Shown: in pieces, positions 17,691 to 29,177 of the stretch
Layout of the letters: every line of letters begins with the position of its first letter
How positions within the stretch are numbered: position 1 is the first letter of the stretch
NCBI RefSeq assembly: GCF_022008395.1
Contig: NZ_JAIRBB010000012.1
Location: 22,143 to 86,142 of the forward strand
From: Aequorivita xiaoshiensis
GTDB lineage: Bacteria; Bacteroidota; Bacteroidia; Flavobacteriales; Flavobacteriaceae
Direction: 5' to 3'
DNA length: 64,000 nt
Notes under the pieces: generated by a model
Told to the model about the DNA's origin: nothing
The model's input: only the letters and a program-made list of their open reading frames with translations
Databases searched by the model: none
Translations under genes and position numbers: made by a program

Positions 17691-18764
17691 CTAAAGATTA
17701 ACAGTCGCAGTGTTAATGCCATCTTTTAGATTAACTAGTTTATTCCCGAAGTTTTTACTTTTAAGAATTTTTATAGCAAGCTTACTGCGTACTCCAGATT
17801 TGCAAAACACCAATAAGGGTTTGTTTGTTGCTAGTTTGGTATATCTTTCTTTCAATTCCACTAATGGTATATGAAAGCTTTCTATTGTAAGTTCCTCTCG
17901 TTCCTCTTTGTTTCTTACATCCAATACATTAAAAGTATTCGCTTGTTGTAGATACTCTTGATAGGTTATTTCTTCAAACCCAACATCAAGACCACAAAAC
18001 ATTTGATAATCTTGTGCTAAAGATGCAATTACAAGGGAAGGATTCTTTTTAAATTGAAATAGCTCCTGTTGTAATGTAAGCGCATTAAATGTCAATAGCT
18101 TTCCAGACATTATATTGCCTAAGCCTAAAATGATCTTTAATACTTCATTTGCTTGCAAGCTTCCAATAATACCAGGTAGAATCCCCAATACTCCTGCTTC
18201 TGAACAGTTAGGGACTAATTCTGGTGAAGGTGGACTAGGGAACAAACATCTGTACGTTGGTCCGTTGTTATAGTTGAACACTGAAACTTGTCCTTCAAAT
18301 TTGTTTATCGACCCAAATACTACCGTTTTTTTCAAGATTACGGCAGCATCATTTATTAAATATCGAGTAGGGAAATTATCGGTACCATCTACAATGATAT
18401 CGTAGTTTTCAAATAGCTCAAGGGCATTATCATTACCTAATTTGGTATTATAACTATGAAGTTGGATAAATGGATTTAATCTTTTCAAACGGGAAACAGC
18501 TGCTTCCACTTTATATTTCCCTAGATCCTCATGTGTATACAGAATTTGCCGTTGCAGATTGCTTGGATCCACTGTATCATTATCTACAATTCCTATGTTA
18601 CCAACCCCTGCTGCAGCTAGATATTGTAGCACCGGACAACTTAAGCCCCCAGCACCAATTACTAATACCTTTGCTTGTTTCAATTGTAATTGCCCTCTTT
18701 CTCCAACTTCTTCGAGGCTGAGGTGCCTACTGTATTGAGTGGTTTCTTCTGCGGTTAATTTCAT
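17691..18764 (-). CDS. thiF: ThiF/MoeB-type adenylyltransferase fused to rhodanese domain
   Basis: This is the last gene of the thiamine operon. Residues 1 to about 240 form an E1-like adenylating domain: 'GAGGLSCPVLQYLAAAG', 'DNDTVDPSNLQRQ', 'DGTDNFPTRYLIND' and the catalytic-Cys region 'VPNCSEAGVLG'. About 255-357 form a rhodanese domain with active loop 'FCKSGVRSK'. It should adenylate the C-terminal Gly of ThiS and help deliver sulphur to it. The zinc Cys tetrad of ThiF/MoeB seems incomplete: the first pair reads 'TYRC' rather than CxxC, and the second pair is reduced to 'MFCG'. A role for MoaD as well as ThiS is possible, but the operon favours ThiS. Confidence 0.88.
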   Translation of the reverse strand: MKLTAEETTQYSRHLSLEEVGERGQLQLKQAKVLVIGAGGLSCPVLQYLAAAGVGNIGIVDNDTVDPSNLQRQILYTHEDLGKYKVEAAVSRLKRLNPFIQLHSYNTKLGNDNALELFENYDIIVDGTDNFPTRYLINDAAVILKKTVVFGSINKFEGQVSVFNYNNGPTYRCLFPSPPSPELVPNCSEAGVLGILPGIIGSLQANEVLKIILGLGNIMSGKLLTFNALTLQQELFQFKKNPSLVIASLAQDYQMFCGLDVGFEEITYQEYLQQANTFNVLDVRNKEEREELTIESFHIPLVELKERYTKLATNKPLLVFCKSGVRSKLAIKILKSKNFGNKLVNLKDGINTATVNL

Positions 18765-18767
18765 GTT

Positions 18768-19886
18768 TTACTTTTTAGAATAGGATGTATCCCAGTCTTT
18801 CCAAACTACCTCATAGCCTTGGGATTGTATCATGGCCTTAATTTTATTCGTGCCTCGTTCATCCGAAATTTCAAACTGCTCCAAGGATTTTTGATCTACA
18901 GCATAGCCACCCGGATTTGTTTTCGATTCGGCACTCATAGAAGTGATTCCTAGGTTTATGACGTTGTTTCTAAAAGTTTCACTTTCTCTTGTGGACATAG
19001 ATAGCTCCACATCTTCATCTAATAATCTATAAGCACAAATTAATTGAACCAGATCGGCGTCGGTCATTTCCACTTTAGGTTGCACTTCTCCCTCATGTGG
19101 TCGCAATCTTGGAAAGGAAATAGAATACTTGGTTTTCCAGTAGGTTTGCTGTAAATACTTTAGGTGTAAGGCGGTGTAAAAACTATCTACTCTCCAATCA
19201 TCCAAACCAAACAAAGCTCCTAAGCCTATTTTATGAATACCAGCTTTTCCTAATCTATCGGGAGTATCTAATCGATAATCAAAGTTAGATTTTTTGCCTT
19301 TGGGGTGATGGGTTTTGTAGGTAGCTCTATTGTAAGTTTCCTGATATACCAATACTGCGTAGAGTCCCTCGTCAATCAAATTTTCGTATTCCTCCTGATT
19401 TAGGGGCTGTACTTCTATACTAATATTAGAAAAGTGATTGCGAATTAATTTTATGGCGTTTTTTAAATAAGCCACTCCAACGGTGCTATTAGCCTCTCCG
19501 GTAACCAGTAAAATATGGTCGTAGCCTAACTGTTTAATATAGGCTACTTCCTTTAGGATTTCTTCGTCACTAAGGGTTTTCCTAGGGATTTTGTTTGTTA
19601 AACTGAACCCGCAATAAGTACAAATATTTTGGCACTCGTTGGAGAGATACATCGGGACATACATTTGTATGGTGTTTCCAAATCGCTTTCTGGTAAGTGC
19701 GCGGCTTCGTTGGGCCATGCTTTCTATAAAAGGTTTGGCAGCAGGTGAAATTAATACTTGAAAATCTTCTAAGTTTATCTCCTCTTTTAATAATACCTCT
19801 TGCACATCACTAGCAGTATAACTGTAGATCTTTTCCTTTACAGTGTCCCAATGATATTGATTAAATATGTCTTGAAAATTACTCAT
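18768..19886 (-). CDS. thiH: 2-iminoacetate synthase ThiH
   Basis: The 372-aa radical SAM enzyme has the cluster motif CxxxCxxC in '[11 protein letters not shown]'. ThiH splits tyrosine into dehydroglycine and p-cresol, giving the glycine part of the thiazole without needing oxygen; the oxygen-dependent ThiO is absent. The gene overlaps the end of thiG by 8 bp. Conserved segments 'LLVTGEANS', '[13 protein letters not shown]' and 'FPRLRPHEG' agree with ThiH. Confidence 0.95.
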   Translation of the reverse strand: MSNFQDIFNQYHWDTVKEKIYSYTASDVQEVLLKEEINLEDFQVLISPAAKPFIESMAQRSRALTRKRFGNTIQMYVPMYLSNECQNICTYCGFSLTNKIPRKTLSDEEILKEVAYIKQLGYDHILLVTGEANSTVGVAYLKNAIKLIRNHFSNISIEVQPLNQEEYENLIDEGLYAVLVYQETYNRATYKTHHPKGKKSNFDYRLDTPDRLGKAGIHKIGLGALFGLDDWRVDSFYTALHLKYLQQTYWKTKYSISFPRLRPHEGEVQPKVEMTDADLVQLICAYRLLDEDVELSMSTRESETFRNNVINLGITSMSAESKTNPGGYAVDQKSLEQFEISDERGTNKIKAMIQSQGYEVVWKDWDTSYSKK

Positions 19887-20652
19887 TTAAAAAAGAAGTT
19901 AACGGACTGCTTGCCTCTGCATATGGATTAACTGCGGCTAATTTTGCTTCGTATGCCAACCTTCCAGCCTGCACGGCTAACTTGAAAGCAATCCCCATTT
20001 GCACTGGGTTCTTAGAAACTGCTATTGCTGTATTTACCAAAACAGCATCGGCTCCTAACTCCATGGCATAAGCAGCATGTGATGGCGCGCCTATTCCTGC
20101 ATCTACAATTACAGGAACCTTGCTTTGCTCCATAATTATCTTTAAAAAATCTTTAGTTATAAGTCCTTTATTGCTACCTATTGGAGCCCCAAGTGGCATG
20201 ACACACTGCGCTCCAACATCCTCCAATCGTTTGCACAACACAGGATCTGCGTGTATATATGGCATGACTATGAAACCTTCTTTCACCAAAATTTCGGTGG
20301 CCTTCAATGTTTCTATGGGGTCGGGTAATAGATATTTTGGATCTGGATGAATCTCTAACTTTATCCAATTGGTTTGTAAAGCTTCTCTAGCCAATTGTGC
20401 AGCAAAAACAGCTTCCTTTGCTGTGCGTACTCCCGAGGTGTTTGGTAGTAAATGAATATGATCCTGCTGAAGATGCGTTAATATATCGTCACATGTACTG
20501 TGGAGTTCTACCCGCTTTAAAGCCACGGTTACCAATTCGCTTTCTGATGCTACAATGGCTTCTTGCATTAATTTAGAACTGCTGAATTTCCCCGTCCCGG
20601 TAAATAATCTGGAACGGAAGGTTTTATCTGCTATTTTTAGTGTGTCTGTCAT
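19879..20652 (-). CDS. thiG: Thiazole synthase ThiG
   Basis: The 257-aa TIM-barrel protein shows the ThiG pattern '[12 protein letters not shown]', '[14 protein letters not shown]', the Schiff-base Lys in '[16 protein letters not shown]', '[12 protein letters not shown]', '[20 protein letters not shown]' and 'VNTAIA'. It joins deoxyxylulose phosphate, dehydroglycine and ThiS-bound sulphide into the thiazole phosphate. It lies between thiE and thiH in the operon. Confidence 0.96.
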   Translation of the reverse strand: MTDTLKIADKTFRSRLFTGTGKFSSSKLMQEAIVASESELVTVALKRVELHSTCDDILTHLQQDHIHLLPNTSGVRTAKEAVFAAQLAREALQTNWIKLEIHPDPKYLLPDPIETLKATEILVKEGFIVMPYIHADPVLCKRLEDVGAQCVMPLGAPIGSNKGLITKDFLKIIMEQSKVPVIVDAGIGAPSHAAYAMELGADAVLVNTAIAVSKNPVQMGIAFKLAVQAGRLAYEAKLAAVNPYAEASSPLTSFLNE

Positions 20653-20678
20653 TTTATCTACTTATTAAATTTTTAAGT

Positions 20679-21302
20679 TTAAACCTGATCAACAGGGGTT
20701 CTTAATATTTTTTGGAAGGCTTTGATGCTCTCAAAATCCTTTGTAATTGCTCCCGAAACTGCGACGCCATAAATACCTGTTTTTAATAATTCAGGAAGGT
20801 CTTTTATAGTAATGCCGCCAATGGCGATAATGGGAGTTTCTGAATTCCATTCATTCAATAGCGATACATAGCCTTCTAAGCCCAATATCGAACTCAGATT
20901 TTTTTTCGTGCTAGTAAATCGGAAGGGACCTAAGCCTATATAATCTACTTTCTTATCCATAAGTTCTTGGCAGTCTTGTAGATTGTTCGCTGTTCCGCCA
21001 ATAATTTGCCAATCGTACAAATGCTGTCTCGCTAAAGTAGGACAGGCATCCGTTTTGCCTAAATGAACGCCATCTGCTTCAACAGCTTTAGCGATTTTAT
21101 AATGGTCGTTTATTATTAATTTTGTTTGGAATTTCTTAGTAATTTCTCTTGCTCTTTCAGCTGTTTTCAACAAAGTGATTTCATCCTCGTTTTTAAGTCG
21201 AAGTTGGACTAAATCAGCTCCGTGAGTACAAGCTTTTAGAATGTTTTCTAAGTGTTGTTCCGTAGTTTCGCCTTGAGAGATATAATGTAAATTAGGAATC
21301 AT
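20679..21302 (-). CDS. thiE: Thiamine phosphate synthase ThiE
   Basis: The 207-aa TIM barrel has the ThiE motifs 'VQLRLKNEDE', 'KLIINDHYKIA', 'ADGVHLGKTD', 'IGGTANN', 'YIGLGPFRFTSTKKN' and 'IAIGGITIKDL'. It joins the pyrimidine and thiazole parts to thiamine phosphate. Its start overlaps the thiD stop by 4 bp. It keeps the full substrate-binding set, unlike the second ThiE-like gene at 22050. Confidence 0.93.
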   Translation of the reverse strand: MIPNLHYISQGETTEQHLENILKACTHGADLVQLRLKNEDEITLLKTAERAREITKKFQTKLIINDHYKIAKAVEADGVHLGKTDACPTLARQHLYDWQIIGGTANNLQDCQELMDKKVDYIGLGPFRFTSTKKNLSSILGLEGYVSLLNEWNSETPIIAIGGITIKDLPELLKTGIYGVAVSGAITKDFESIKAFQKILRTPVDQV

Positions 21303-22063
21303 ATTATGACGTTTTTATGGTGAACTCCCAATAAGGAAGGGTGTGAGTTTAAAAATTGTTCGGTATACCGCTTTGCCTTATCACAAGCAGTTTGTAAATC
21401 CTGTCCTAAACGAATATTGCTAGCTAAGGATGAGGAAAGCACACAACCGCTGCCGTGTTTTTCAGAAATACTAGCGGCAATAGGAGGGATCTGATAGGGC
21501 TGTTGGCTTGTTGGATGCAGTTCATCCCACCCTTTTTTATCCAATCTATGTCCTCCTTTTAAATAGATATTGGTGAATTTCTTCATATGCAAAAGCGTTT
21601 CTTCAAAATCTATATTCGGATACAAGCTCAACATTTCATCGTAGTTTGGGGTGATGATATAGCAGTGTTTTAATATTTTATCTAGGTTATTTTGATCTTC
21701 ATCGGAATGGAAGTCAAACCCTGCACTTGCCTTAAAAATAGGATCCAACACAACTTTTATGGAAGGGTTTATACGGTGAAGTTTTTCTAGAATACGAAGC
21801 AAGCTTTGCCAAGATTTTACTAAACCAATTTTTACGGTATCCATAGGGAAGCGTTCAAAAAGAACAGCTATTTGAGCCAAAATAATTTCCGTGTCCACCC
21901 AAACACAATGTTTAAAATCACTGTCGTGTTGAATTGTAATTGCTGTGCAAACACTTAGGCCATAAAGTCCGTGAGCTTCAAATGTTTTTATATCGGAAGT
22001 TATCCCAGCCCCTCCGCTAGGGTCATGACCTGCAATGCTAAGTATGTATTTATGATTGTTCAA
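21299..22063 (-). CDS. thiD: Hydroxymethylpyrimidine (phosphate) kinase ThiD
   Basis: The 254-aa ribokinase-fold enzyme has 'IAGHDPSGGAGI' (most relatives read GSDPSGGAG), 'VLDPIFKASAGF' and the anion-hole/catalytic Cys motif 'KHGSGCVLSS'. It phosphorylates HMP and HMP-phosphate. It overlaps its upstream neighbour (TenI-like) by 14 bp. The C terminus is slightly shorter and more divergent than in enterobacterial ThiD. Confidence 0.92.
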   Translation of the reverse strand: MNNHKYILSIAGHDPSGGAGITSDIKTFEAHGLYGLSVCTAITIQHDSDFKHCVWVDTEIILAQIAVLFERFPMDTVKIGLVKSWQSLLRILEKLHRINPSIKVVLDPIFKASAGFDFHSDEDQNNLDKILKHCYIITPNYDEMLSLYPNIDFEETLLHMKKFTNIYLKGGHRLDKKGWDELHPTSQQPYQIPPIAASISEKHGSGCVLSSSLASNIRLGQDLQTACDKAKRYTEQFLNSHPSLLGVHHKNVII

Positions 22064-22646
22064 AACTGTCTTTTATTTTTTTAAAGGATTCTACAGGATT
22101 ATCAGTGTTCCAAACACCTCCTAACAGACCAACACCATCATAACCCAGGACTTTCATTTTTGCAATATTTTCAGCACGAACACCACCTAGTCCAATGACG
22201 ATTTTGTTAATACTATTTACATCAAAACCACGCCCTATATATCCCGTTTTTGAAATAGAAGTAAATACAGGACTTAAAAACTGGTAGTCGAAATCTATAG
22301 TACTATTGGAAATATCCTCGGGACTATGAAAAGAGGAACTAATCGTCAAATCATTCGCTTGAAACGCTTTAAAATAATCTGTCTGCTTAGTTTTTAATAA
22401 GACCTTTCTTTTCTCTTCCTGAAAATGAACACCTTTAAGAGGAAACTCGCTTGCTAGTTCATGAAATAAATGCACTACAATTCGATTGTGAAATTTTGGA
22501 TGTATGCCGTTCAGATAAGCAATATGTTCGTCCAAATTCATCTTGGGTTTTCTAAGGTGATAACAGGCCAAACCAGCTTCAAAAAGTTGGTTTAGCCTGT
22601 TTATTTCCTCAGAAATAGTTACTTCAGGTGCAATTACAATTAGCAT
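22050..22646 (-). CDS. TenI/ThiE-like protein (probable thiazole tautomerase)
   Basis: This 198-aa TIM-barrel protein is a divergent second ThiE relative: 'AGLACYHLRKPKMN', 'NRIVVHLFHELA', 'KGVHFQEEKR', 'SSSFHSPEDI', 'YQFLSPVFTSISKTGY' and 'IGLGGVRAENI'. Compared with ThiE it lacks the 'NDHYKIA' substrate segment ('HLFHELA' here) and carries the 'SPVFxSxSKxGY' loop seen in bacteroidete TenI-type proteins. TenI makes the thiazole tautomer that ThiE uses. Its place between thiC and thiD supports a thiamine role. Confidence 0.82.
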   Translation of the reverse strand: MLIVIAPEVTISEEINRLNQLFEAGLACYHLRKPKMNLDEHIAYLNGIHPKFHNRIVVHLFHELASEFPLKGVHFQEEKRKVLLKTKQTDYFKAFQANDLTISSSFHSPEDISNSTIDFDYQFLSPVFTSISKTGYIGRGFDVNSINKIVIGLGGVRAENIAKMKVLGYDGVGLLGGVWNTDNPVESFKKIKDSFEQS

Positions 22647-22649
22647 AAT

Positions 22650-24554
<1,905 letters not shown>

Positions 24555-24758
24555 TTATCCACCTTGAGTAGCTTGAATTATTAAAACCTTGTCGTTGGCA
24601 GACAAGCTTGTGGAACTCCATAAATGTTTTGAAATAATGCAGTGGTTTACGGCTACCGCAATACCATCTAGAGGAGAATTTATTTTCTTTAGCAGTTGTA
24701 GAATGTGGAAGTCTTGGTTGACTTCCATAGCTTTCTCGTTAACCAAAATAGTAATCAT
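24555..24758 (-). CDS. thiS: Sulphur carrier protein ThiS
   Basis: The start is put at the second of two adjacent ATGs (24756-24758), giving a 67-aa ubiquitin-like protein 'MITILVNEK' to 'IIQATQGG'. The terminal Gly-Gly is the site that ThiF adenylates and that carries the thiocarboxylate. A longer frame reaching to 24881 runs through the riboswitch leader and is not the protein. Confidence 0.93.
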   Translation of the reverse strand: MITILVNEKAMEVNQDFHILQLLKKINSPLDGIAVAVNHCIISKHLWSSTSLSANDKVLIIQATQGG

Positions 24759-24892
24759 CATACAGTATTGTTTTAATAATGCTGTAAACGATAAAGGGTT
24801 TTGAGAAAGGAAGTATTTGAAATGAAAGTACAGTTTAGGATACGGTACTTTTATAAAAAGTGTATAAATACATCTATCCATTTGGAGGATGT

Positions 24893-24978
24893 ATTGCTAA
24901 CTTTTCCCTTCGCTGGTACTAACCAGATCAGGTTCAAAGGGTCTTTCTCAGTTCTAATTTTTAGAACACCCCTAAAGT
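24893..24978 (-). promoter_or_regulatory. TPP riboswitch (THI element)
   Basis: Read on the minus strand, the leader has 'GGGGTG', 'CTGAGA', 'ACCCTTTGAACCTGATCTGG', 'TAGTACCAGCG' and 'AAGGGAA', the conserved core of the TPP aptamer. It controls the thiS-thiF operon, which should be repressed by thiamine diphosphate. Right after the aptamer TACATC/GATGTA arms (24869-24893) can form a small hairpin that may be part of the switching platform. Confidence 0.96.
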
Positions 24979-24997
24979 TTACACCACAAACTTATCA

Positions 24998-25486
24998 ATA
25001 AATTCTATTTAAAACCAAGGAAGCTTGTTTAAAATATTTTAAGATGGTGTAGGGGGACAAATTGTTATAGAATGATTTTTTGTTAAAAGGTTTTGGGAAT
25101 TATTGTGGGATTAGATTGTAAAGAGTATCTGTGCTAAAATGGTATGCCTTTTTCTATTTGAATTCAATTAAAGTCGAAACAAAATCATTTTTACTACTTC
25201 AATGTTTTAAAAATTTCGTTATAACGGAGTTTTTTAATAGGACTCTTAATTTGAATTCTTCTATTTAATTTAAAAAAATGTTGAAATTGTTTTAGGTGTA
25301 TCACTTTTATTAAACCTGTTTACTATCAATAAATTAGCGAGTGTTGTAGTATGTGTGTAGTATGTTAAAATCATTGCTAAATCATATTCCTTTGTAACTT
25401 GCATCAAAATAAAATCGTGAAATTAAATTGAGCTAAAGCTCGCGATAATTTTAATTAATCAATCTAAACTTTAATTACTACAAATT
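24998..25486. other. Intergenic stretch with no recognised feature
   Basis: About 490 bp between the thiamine leader and the next T9SS gene. I see no gene, RNA or repeat; it must hold the promoters of the divergent units. Confidence 0.5.
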
Positions 25487-27088
25487 ATGAAATACACTCT
25501 ATCTTTTAGCTTCTTACTTTTACTATTTCTTACGCCTATATTAGGAATTAGTCAAAACAATTGTTCCCCACATGACCATCCTGCAAACGATATTAGATCT
25601 AAAGGTTTCATGGACGCTGGCGGACAAACAATAGCTAACGATTTTCAGCTTTCAGCCAATACTACAAATTTCTCATTAGAACAAATTGAAGCGAATTTAT
25701 GGACTGAAGATGGCGAAATTGCGTCTATAGATGTAGTGTTTTATAATAATGACAATGGTCATCCAGGTTTGGTTTTTGGAGATACAATTGCTAATGTTGT
25801 TCCTACTTCACAAATAATTATAGATCAAGAAGAAGATTTTGACATTAGACGAGTAGTTTTAGATTTACCACAAGCTATAGATTTCGAAGGTACTGGTACT
25901 GAACCCGTGAAATATTGGATTCAATTAATAGCACATGCGTCGATTCCTGGAAAACGTGTAGGATGGGAAATTAACGGGGTAGAAGTAGATGGTGAAGGAG
26001 TAAATTACTCAAACCCTGCGATAAATTATTGGTTAGTAAATGAAACTTGGGATGGGGTATTTACATTGAATGGTGTTTGTACATTAGCCGAAGGATGTTT
26101 AATTCCTGAAAATGTAGCAGCATCCAATATCGAAACAAACCAAGCTACAATAGTTTGGGATGGATGGCCTGAAGCGGAATCTTACACCGTCGAATATGGT
26201 TTTTCTGGGTTTACTCCAGGAACAGGAAACGGTATTGAAGTTAGTGTTCCTGTTAGTACAACAGAGGTAATTCTTGATAATCTCGAATTAATAACTTCTT
26301 ACGATGTTTACATAAAAACAGTGTGCAACGAAGGAGAAAGTATCTTTACCATCCCATTTAATTTTATCACAAACGACTTTTATTGTCAAGTAGGTAATTT
26401 GGATATTATTGAGCCAATTTCAAACGTTGAGTTCGCGGGAATTGAAAATCGATCTCCTTCAGCTCTTGATGAAGCTCCAGCACACGAATATTTTTTAGAC
26501 ATCTCAGCGCAAGTAGTACCAGGCGAATCGTATGAAATTATTGTGGAAGGGAATACAGGTGGGAATTATCAAGATGGTGTAAGCTTGTTTATAGATTGGA
26601 ATCAGGATAACACTTTCAATAACACTACTGAAAGGTATGATATAGGAATCCTTGAAAACAGTAATGGTGAAGATGGAATTCAAATTAGTAAAATTATAGA
26701 AGTTCCAGCCAATGCTCTAGCAGGGACTACAAGAATGCGATTGGTTAAGGAGTTTTACGCAAATATGTATCCGATAGATGGATGTACGTGGGTTACTTAC
26801 GGACAGGTTGAAGATTACGCTATACATGTAGGTACGCTTTCAACAAACAGTTTTGAAACCAATTCTTTTTCTATTTACCCTAATCCAGTGTCGGATGTTT
26901 TAAATATCACGTCACAACACCCTATCACAAAAATGGAGATATATAATATTATGGGACAAAAAGTTTTCGAACAAAATATAGATGCAACAACAACAGAGAT
27001 TGACGTAAACAAGTTTTCCCCAGGAATGTATTTTGTAACAATAGAAGCTGAGGGTATTACAAAAACTCAAAAATTCTTAAAAAAGTAA
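25487..27088 (+). CDS. T9SS-exported Fn3/GEVED-domain protein
   Basis: The 533-aa protein has a signal peptide ('MKYTLSFSFLLLLFLTPILGISQ'), an N-terminal beta domain of about 175 residues, a fibronectin type III-like domain at about 203-290 ('AATIVWDGWPEAESYTVEYG'-like strands) and a GEVED domain at about 300-450 ('SLFIDWNQDNTFNN', 'MRLVKEF', 'GQVEDYAI'). The last 70 residues are a T9SS sorting domain ('SIYPNPVSDVLNI', 'GMYFVTIE', 'QKFLKK'). GEVED domains are non-catalytic surface modules often found beside peptidases or adhesins; no catalytic domain is seen here. A role in adhesion or binding is likely. A terminator follows. Confidence 0.85.
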   Translation: MKYTLSFSFLLLLFLTPILGISQNNCSPHDHPANDIRSKGFMDAGGQTIANDFQLSANTTNFSLEQIEANLWTEDGEIASIDVVFYNNDNGHPGLVFGDTIANVVPTSQIIIDQEEDFDIRRVVLDLPQAIDFEGTGTEPVKYWIQLIAHASIPGKRVGWEINGVEVDGEGVNYSNPAINYWLVNETWDGVFTLNGVCTLAEGCLIPENVAASNIETNQATIVWDGWPEAESYTVEYGFSGFTPGTGNGIEVSVPVSTTEVILDNLELITSYDVYIKTVCNEGESIFTIPFNFITNDFYCQVGNLDIIEPISNVEFAGIENRSPSALDEAPAHEYFLDISAQVVPGESYEIIVEGNTGGNYQDGVSLFIDWNQDNTFNNTTERYDIGILENSNGEDGIQISKIIEVPANALAGTTRMRLVKEFYANMYPIDGCTWVTYGQVEDYAIHVGTLSTNSFETNSFSIYPNPVSDVLNITSQHPITKMEIYNIMGQKVFEQNIDATTTEIDVNKFSPGMYFVTIEAEGITKTQKFLKK

Positions 27089-27110
27089 AATTTAAATACT
27101 CCCCAATTCA

Positions 27111-27154
27111 GATGGCTGTTTCAAGAGTTAATTTTTGAGGCAGTCATCTTTTTT
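27111..27154 (+). terminator. Terminator after the GEVED gene
   Basis: GATGGCTG pairs with CAGTCATC (one G-T pair) around a 22-base loop that can pair further, followed by T6. It lies 23 bp after the stop. Confidence 0.65.
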
Positions 27155-27212
27155 ATTTACAAGAATACCTGCTATTTTTTAGGCAAACATTAGCTTCTGC
27201 GAGAATTATTAT

Positions 27213-28922
27213 TCAATATTTTTTTAAAAAAACTTCTAAATCTTGTTCGTTAGTTAGTTTCAATATTTTTTTTAGCCTGTACTTTCCAGTTTGAACAGAT
27301 TTATGAGAAATATTAAATAAAACTGAAATCTCTTTTGCTGTAAAACCATATTTTATTAAGGCTGCTAAGTGTTTTTGACGATTAGTTAAACCGTTAAATT
27401 CAGTATCGAGCTTGTCAAACATCACTACCGAACTTTGTTCTAAATTTAATAGAAATTGCTTTCTATCAGCCTCTAAATTCTTACCCTCTCTAGTATTCTT
27501 AATTAATTCAGTTATTTTTCCTTGGTTTAAGTGCTTTTGAGCAGAGGTGCTAATTTGGTTTAAATGCTCTTTTAGGCTTAAAATATTTTCATTCTTTTCT
27601 ACAATTTGAGAAGCTAATTGATGTACCTCCTTTTTCTTCTTATGTAGTATTTCCTCTTGTACGTCTATCTTAGATTCTAACAATATTTTATTTTTGGCCA
27701 ATCGATGTCTTTCTTGTTCGGCCTTGATAAATTTCAGCTTTTGTCTGTATAAAAAAATCAAAACAAGAATCAAAATAAGTAATAACACTGAAAGAGCAGC
27801 CCAATACATCATCGCTGTATTTCTCTTTTTTAATTCAATCGCTTGTTGATTTCGGAAAACTTCATGTTGTGTTTCCAACTCAGCAATTTGCCTTTCACTC
27901 TCTAAATTAAAAAGTGTATCATGAACACTCTGATACTTTAATAGCGTTTCATAAGCCGCTTGGTAATTGCCTTTTTCACGATACAATTCGTGTAAACTTA
28001 ACAAAGGTGCACGGGCCTCATTAGGAGCAAAAAAGGTATCTAGAACATTTAAAGACTTAAGTAAATGTTCTTTATACTTGTGCGATTCACCTGCTCCGCG
28101 ATAATAGTAAGCTTTATTGTATAGTAACCTCGCGTAATCCTTTGATAATTGTAAGGTGTTCTTTTCGTTTAACTGGGCTTTGAGAATGACAGCCTCCGCC
28201 TTATTTAAATATTCGAGACCATCTGTGTTTTTTCCTATTAGTAAGTTTAAAGCTCCAAGATTTGAATAAAGTATTTGTATATCATTAATTTGGTCAAGAT
28301 TATCATAACCTAAAACTTCTTCGTAGGCAGCTATGGCTTTTTGTATCTGTCCTTCCTTATAATATATTCCTCCAATATTACTAATCGTTCTAATAATATT
28401 CTCTTCTTTAGATAGTAATTTGTAAATAGATAAACTTTGCTGTAAATACCTTAAAGCTTTATCGGTTTTCTCTAATTCATAGTAAACTTGACCAAGTTTA
28501 TTCAACGTCCTAGCGTAGTCAAAACGAATAATACTATCCATTTCCTTATTTTTCTCAAGAACAGCTTTAGAATTTAATAAATATTGAAGAGCTTCAGGAT
28601 AATTTGATCTGTAAACTGCTATTTCACCTAACGTATAATCAATTTTATATCGTAGAGAATCATTTTTATTTTCTAGAAGTAATTGCTTGGCAGCTCTACT
28701 TAAAGAATCGGCTTTTACCGGATCGCGACGCATTATCAACTTGGCCGAATCTAAAAGAGAAGTTAACTCTTGAGGAGTCTCATCGCTGCTTTCAGTGCGA
28801 GAAAAAAAATTAGTAGAGCCCATAAAAAATCCAATAGAAAAATAGACCACTACTAGTAATACAGTGGTTACTAATAAGAATTTAATAGCGAGCGAAATAT
28901 TAAATTTAGGGAACCATCGCAT
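27213..28922 (-). CDS. TPR-repeat membrane regulator with LuxR-type HTH
   Basis: The 569-aa protein has an N-terminal membrane helix (about 13-32), a periplasmic array of TPR-like helices (about 80-330, for example 'ARTLNKLGQVYYELEKTDKALRYL' type repeats), a second membrane helix (about 368-390), a coiled coil and a C-terminal winged/LuxR-like helix-turn-helix from about 505 ('LTNRQKHLAAL', 'GFTAKEISVLFNISHKSVQ'). This layout is common in bacteroidetes and suggests a one-component regulator that senses outside the membrane and binds DNA inside. No target can be named; the neighbouring convergent GEVED gene is a candidate only by position. Confidence 0.85.
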   Translation of the reverse strand: MRWFPKFNISLAIKFLLVTTVLLVVVYFSIGFFMGSTNFFSRTESSDETPQELTSLLDSAKLIMRRDPVKADSLSRAAKQLLLENKNDSLRYKIDYTLGEIAVYRSNYPEALQYLLNSKAVLEKNKEMDSIIRFDYARTLNKLGQVYYELEKTDKALRYLQQSLSIYKLLSKEENIIRTISNIGGIYYKEGQIQKAIAAYEEVLGYDNLDQINDIQILYSNLGALNLLIGKNTDGLEYLNKAEAVILKAQLNEKNTLQLSKDYARLLYNKAYYYRGAGESHKYKEHLLKSLNVLDTFFAPNEARAPLLSLHELYREKGNYQAAYETLLKYQSVHDTLFNLESERQIAELETQHEVFRNQQAIELKKRNTAMMYWAALSVLLLILILVLIFLYRQKLKFIKAEQERHRLAKNKILLESKIDVQEEILHKKKKEVHQLASQIVEKNENILSLKEHLNQISTSAQKHLNQGKITELIKNTREGKNLEADRKQFLLNLEQSSVVMFDKLDTEFNGLTNRQKHLAALIKYGFTAKEISVLFNISHKSVQTGKYRLKKILKLTNEQDLEVFLKKY

Positions 28923-29177
28923 TTGTCAAAAATACTTAAATCGATGAACAATGTTTATGTTTAATGAAGGGAAACATTCAATTAATAAAGAGAACTGCCA
29001 AAGACTCTTTGCTTTACTAAACCTGATTTCACTCACAAATTACTATTTACTAGTTTTATAGTTTTACAAATCGATTTTGGAATCGCTAAAAATAGTTTCC
29101 TTTGTTTGAGCTAATAATGATTAACCGATCGTAGAGGTCGCTTTAATTGTAAAACCAAAAGAAATAAATAGATAAAA

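Noticed and set aside
24759..24881. N-terminal extension of ThiS
   Set aside because: The extension would be encoded in the leader next to the TPP aptamer; the ThiS fold begins at the Met at 24756-24758.
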